Both the position numbers and the translations under genes were made by a program. The notes beneath the pieces are model-generated. The model had not been told where the DNA came from, did not search any database, and saw only the letters and a program-made list of their open reading frames with translations. From NCBI GenBank assembly GCA_015231665.1, contig JADGBD010000081.1, positions 1-8,114 on the forward strand: 8,114 nucleotides of DNA, given 5' to 3'. The stretch's first letter is position 1, and each line of letters starts with the position of its first letter. The stretch is from Gammaproteobacteria bacterium. GTDB lineage: Bacteria > Pseudomonadota > Gammaproteobacteria > Chromatiales > Chromatiaceae. Below, one piece after another: positions 6,571 through 8,114 of this stretch.

Positions 6571-6681
6571 AAGCCACAGAGACACGGAGATCGCAGAGTC
6601 TTTTCAGGCAGTTGCATCCCAAGTCGGAATACCCGAAAGCTCTGCAGCGTCTTGATGTCTCTCTGTGTGCTCTGTGGCTAA
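6571..6681. repeat. CACAGAG-type inverted repeat element
   Basis: GCCACAGAG (6573-6581) and CTCTGTGGC (6670-6678) are exact inverted copies. Further in, GCAGAG (6593-6598) faces CTCTGC (6640-6645), so about 110 bp form an imperfect palindrome. The left arm has C(A/G)C(A/G)GAG at 6575, 6583 and 6592, the same 8-10 nt periodicity as the element at 4678-4759. Repeats of this ACCACAGAGACACAGAG kind are scattered between genes in many environmental bacteria. Confidence 0.75.
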
Positions 6682-6741
6682 ATGCTTCTTTAGGTTTCTT
6701 ACCTGTGTAATGCTGTACAAAATGTCAAAAAACTGCGTCCT

Positions 6742-6782
6742 GCCAATCCCGGATTCCGCTTCGCTGCATCCGGGCTACGGAT
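6742..6782. repeat. REP-like palindromic element, copy 2 (intact hairpin)
   Basis: CCCGGAT (6748-6754) and ATCCGGG (6768-6774) are a perfect 7-bp inverted repeat around a 13-nt loop with TTCG at its centre. It is the better-kept partner of 2581-2621 (35 of 41 identical). Such elements can be moved by REP-associated (RAYT) transposases elsewhere in a genome; none is encoded in this window. Confidence 0.78.
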
Positions 6783-6799
6783 TTGCGCGCCTATTTTAT

Positions 6800-6815
6800 C
6801 TTTGCGTTCTTTGCG
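6800..6815. repeat. CTTTGCG tandem pair, 9-nt period
   Basis: CTTTGCG occurs at 6800-6806 and 6809-6815. On the minus strand this reads CGCAAAGAACGCAAAG, the same 9-nt rhythm as the CGCAGAG arrays nearby, so it may be a remnant of the same kind of element. It is short and could be chance. Confidence 0.45.
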
Positions 6816-6886
6816 ATCCGGTTTTGCCCGGCCCCTGTGGGTCACTGTGAAACAGGTGCTAGTTATCGGGTTTTGCGCCGGCAAAT

Positions 6887-7576
6887 TCAAGCCCGGTCGC
6901 GCTCGCCGAACAGGGCGGTGCCGATACGCAGGATGCTGCTGCCCTCGGCGATGGCCGCTTCCATATCGGCGCTCATGCCCATGCTCAGGCAATCCAGCGC
7001 CAGGCCCTGGGCGCAAAGCTCTTGCTTGAGCTCGGCCAGGCGGCGAAAGGGTTGGCGCTGGCGCGCAAAATCGGTCTCGGCGGCGGGCAGGGTCATCAGC
7101 CCGCGCAGGTGCAGGCGCGGCAGCGGGGCTATGGCCTGGGCCAGCGCCAGCAGCTGCTCTGGGGCAACGCCGCCCTTGCTCGCTTCGCCGCTGAGGTTGA
7201 CCTGCAGGCAGAGATTCAGCGGCGGCAGCGAGTCCGGCCGTTGCTCGCTCAGGCGTTGGGCGTGCTTGAGGCTATCCAGGCCGTGCACCCAGGCAAAATG
7301 CTCGGCGATGGGCCGGGTCTTGTTGCTCTGGATGCGGCCGATGTAATGCCATTCAATTGCCAAGTCCGCAAGCGCGCTGATCTTTTCCAGGGCCTCCTGG
7401 AGATAATTCTCGCCGAATTGGCGCTGGCCGGCGGCAAAGGCTGCGCGAATATCTGCCGCGGGTTTGGTCTTGCTCACCGCCAGCAGCTGGATCTGCGCGG
7501 GATCGCGGCCATGCTGGCGAGCCATCTGCGCGATCTGCTGCTGCAGATCGCGGAGGTTTTTTGCAATATCGGTCAT
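6887..7576 (-). CDS. yggS: Pyridoxal phosphate homeostasis protein (PLPBP, YggS/PROSC family)
   Basis: This is a cytosolic PLP-binding protein that buffers vitamin B6 and affects amino acid pools; it has no known enzyme activity. It has 229 residues, a single TIM-barrel domain of alanine racemase N-terminal type. The PLP lysine is Lys36 in LLAVSKTKP, the same position as in E. coli. Other conserved motifs are FGENYLQEA (54-62), HYIGRIQSNKTR (77-88), QVNLSGEASKGG (125-136), RGLMTL (158-163), SMGMSADMEAAI (198-209) and RIGTALFG (217-224). HFIGPLQ is the common form where HYIGRIQ stands here, a mild variation. The start is ATG at 7576, giving MTDIAKNL; only a weak GCAGG lies upstream. It is divergent from pilT and followed by proC after a 335-bp gap; in many relatives yggS and proC nearly touch. 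Confidence 0.96.
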   Translation of the reverse strand: MTDIAKNLRDLQQQIAQMARQHGRDPAQIQLLAVSKTKPAADIRAAFAAGQRQFGENYLQEALEKISALADLAIEWHYIGRIQSNKTRPIAEHFAWVHGLDSLKHAQRLSEQRPDSLPPLNLCLQVNLSGEASKGGVAPEQLLALAQAIAPLPRLHLRGLMTLPAAETDFARQRQPFRRLAELKQELCAQGLALDCLSMGMSADMEAAIAEGSSILRIGTALFGERDRA

Positions 7577-7638
7577 GCCAGAACCTGCGGATATAGGTAA
7601 TATTGGGCGCTATGGGTCTAGCTTAACAGAGGTGAGCA
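7577..7638. promoter_or_regulatory. Divergent spacer yggS / pilT, probable promoter region
   Basis: This 62-bp gap has an AT-rich core (GGATATAGGTAATATT, 7589-7604) that could supply -10 elements for both directions, for example TAATAT at 7598-7603 toward pilT. No -35 box is convincing. The pilT Shine-Dalgarno AGAGGTGA is at 7628-7635. The promoter assignment rests on position and composition. Confidence 0.35.
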
Positions 7639-8114
7639 ATGGATATTTCGGAACTCTTGGCGTTTTCGGTCAAACACGGGGCGTCTGACCTGCATTTGTC
7701 GGCGGGTCTGCCGCCGATGATTCGCGTCGATGGCGATGTGCGCCGGGTCAATGTGCCGGCGCTGGAGCACAAGGATGTCCATCGTCTGGTGTATGACATC
7801 ATGAACGATAAGCAGCGCAAGGACTTTGAAGAGTTTCTCGAGTGCGACTTCTCCTTCGAGATCCCCGGGCTGGCGCGCTTTCGCGTCAATGCCTTCAACC
7901 AGAACCGCGGTGCTGGCGCGGTGTTCCGCACCATTCCCTCGAAGATTCTCTCCCTGGAGCAGCTGGGCGCCCCCAGGATATTCAAGGACATCTCCGATTA
8001 CCCGCGTGGCATCGTTCTGGTCACTGGACCCACTGGCTCGGGCAAGTCCACCACCCTGGCGGCGATGGTCAATCACAAGAACGAGACCGAGTACGGCCAC
8101 ATCCTCACCGTCGA
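7639..8114 (+). CDS. pilT: Type IV pilus retraction ATPase PilT (3' part outside window)
   Basis: PilT is a hexameric ATPase at the inner-membrane base of the type IV pilus machine that drives pilus retraction, and so twitching motility and DNA uptake. The visible 158 residues (of about 344 in the family) include the N-terminal PAS-like domain (about 1-100, starting MDISELLAFSVKHGASDLHL), the NAFNQNRGAGAVFR segment, and the Walker A box GPTGSGKST at 130-138 with Lys136. The sequence follows P. aeruginosa PilT closely, with the same residue numbering. The window ends just before the acidic Asp-box region. The start is ATG at 7639, with GAGG at 7629-7632. It is divergent from yggS, the order seen in Pseudomonas and many other gammaproteobacteria. 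Confidence 0.98.
   Translation, partial: MDISELLAFSVKHGASDLHLSAGLPPMIRVDGDVRRVNVPALEHKDVHRLVYDIMNDKQRKDFEEFLECDFSFEIPGLARFRVNAFNQNRGAGAVFRTIPSKILSLEQLGAPRIFKDISDYPRGIVLVTGPTGSGKSTTLAAMVNHKNETEYGHILTV

Larger units (their letters stand above)
6552..6886. other. Repeat-filled gap between yggS and proC
   Basis: These 335 bases hold no gene I can support. From left to right they contain the CACAGAG-type inverted repeat (6571-6681), a minus-strand TTGACA (6728-6723) without a good -10 box, the REP-like element (6742-6782), two CTTTGCG heptamers (6800-6815) and a weak hairpin (CCTGT/ACAGG type, about 6836-6858) after the yggS stop that lacks a U-tract. No clear terminator was found, so yggS and proC may still be co-transcribed. 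Confidence 0.65.

Noticed and set aside
5751..6572. 273-codon plus-strand open frame opposite proC
   Set aside because: It mirrors proC, has low-complexity G/Q/A/H composition and no recognisable domain.
6552..6617. Start of proC at 6617
   Set aside because: The added 22 residues are encoded by the CACAGAG repeat; the ProC family start fits 6551.
6700..6728. Minus-strand promoter for proC with perfect TTGACA
   Set aside because: At 16-18 bp spacing the -10 position reads ACAGGT, CAGGTA or AGGTAA, far from TATAAT; kept only as a remark.
7037..7053. 17-bp identical sequence CAGGCGGCGAAAGGGTT also at 5267-5283
   Set aside because: Both copies lie inside genes in the same frame and encode PFRRL in yggS and yggT; shared codon preference explains it.

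Overview
The window reads as chromosomal DNA of a GC-rich gammaproteobacterium. The L28 and L33 proteins, the RadC and PilT sequences and two gene orders (coaBC / radC-rpmB-rpmG, and pilT / yggS-proC-yggT-yggU) match those I know from Pseudomonas, Chromatiales and relatives. The species cannot be named from the sequence. PilT implies type IV pili.

Left part (1-2530): coaBC (coenzyme A synthesis) runs leftward out of the window. It is divergent from radC across a 69-bp spacer. radC is followed by a good sigma-70-type promoter and the ribosomal protein pair rpmB-rpmG, closed by a strong hairpin terminator that can work from both sides.

Middle (2531-4847): a short spacer with repeat debris, then one large leftward gene for a bacterial dynamin-like GTPase of about 651 residues. 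Its leader holds an imperfect inverted repeat. This is the least understood gene here.

Right part (4848-7576): a leftward housekeeping cluster, yggS (PLP homeostasis protein) - proC (pyrroline-5-carboxylate reductase) - yggT (membrane protein) - yggU (DUF167). proC/yggT overlap by 8 nt and yggT/yggU are 2 nt apart, so they are probably translationally coupled. yggS is separated from proC by 335 bp filled with intergenic repeats. Divergent from yggS, pilT (twitching-motility retraction ATPase) starts at 7639 and leaves the window.

Nearly all of the window is ordinary core genome. The parts worth a second look are the dynamin-like GTPase placed between two conserved blocks, and the families of small palindromic or periodic repeats (REP-like element, CGCAGAG-type arms) found only between genes. 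No RNA gene, CRISPR array, insertion sequence or clear new defence system was seen.
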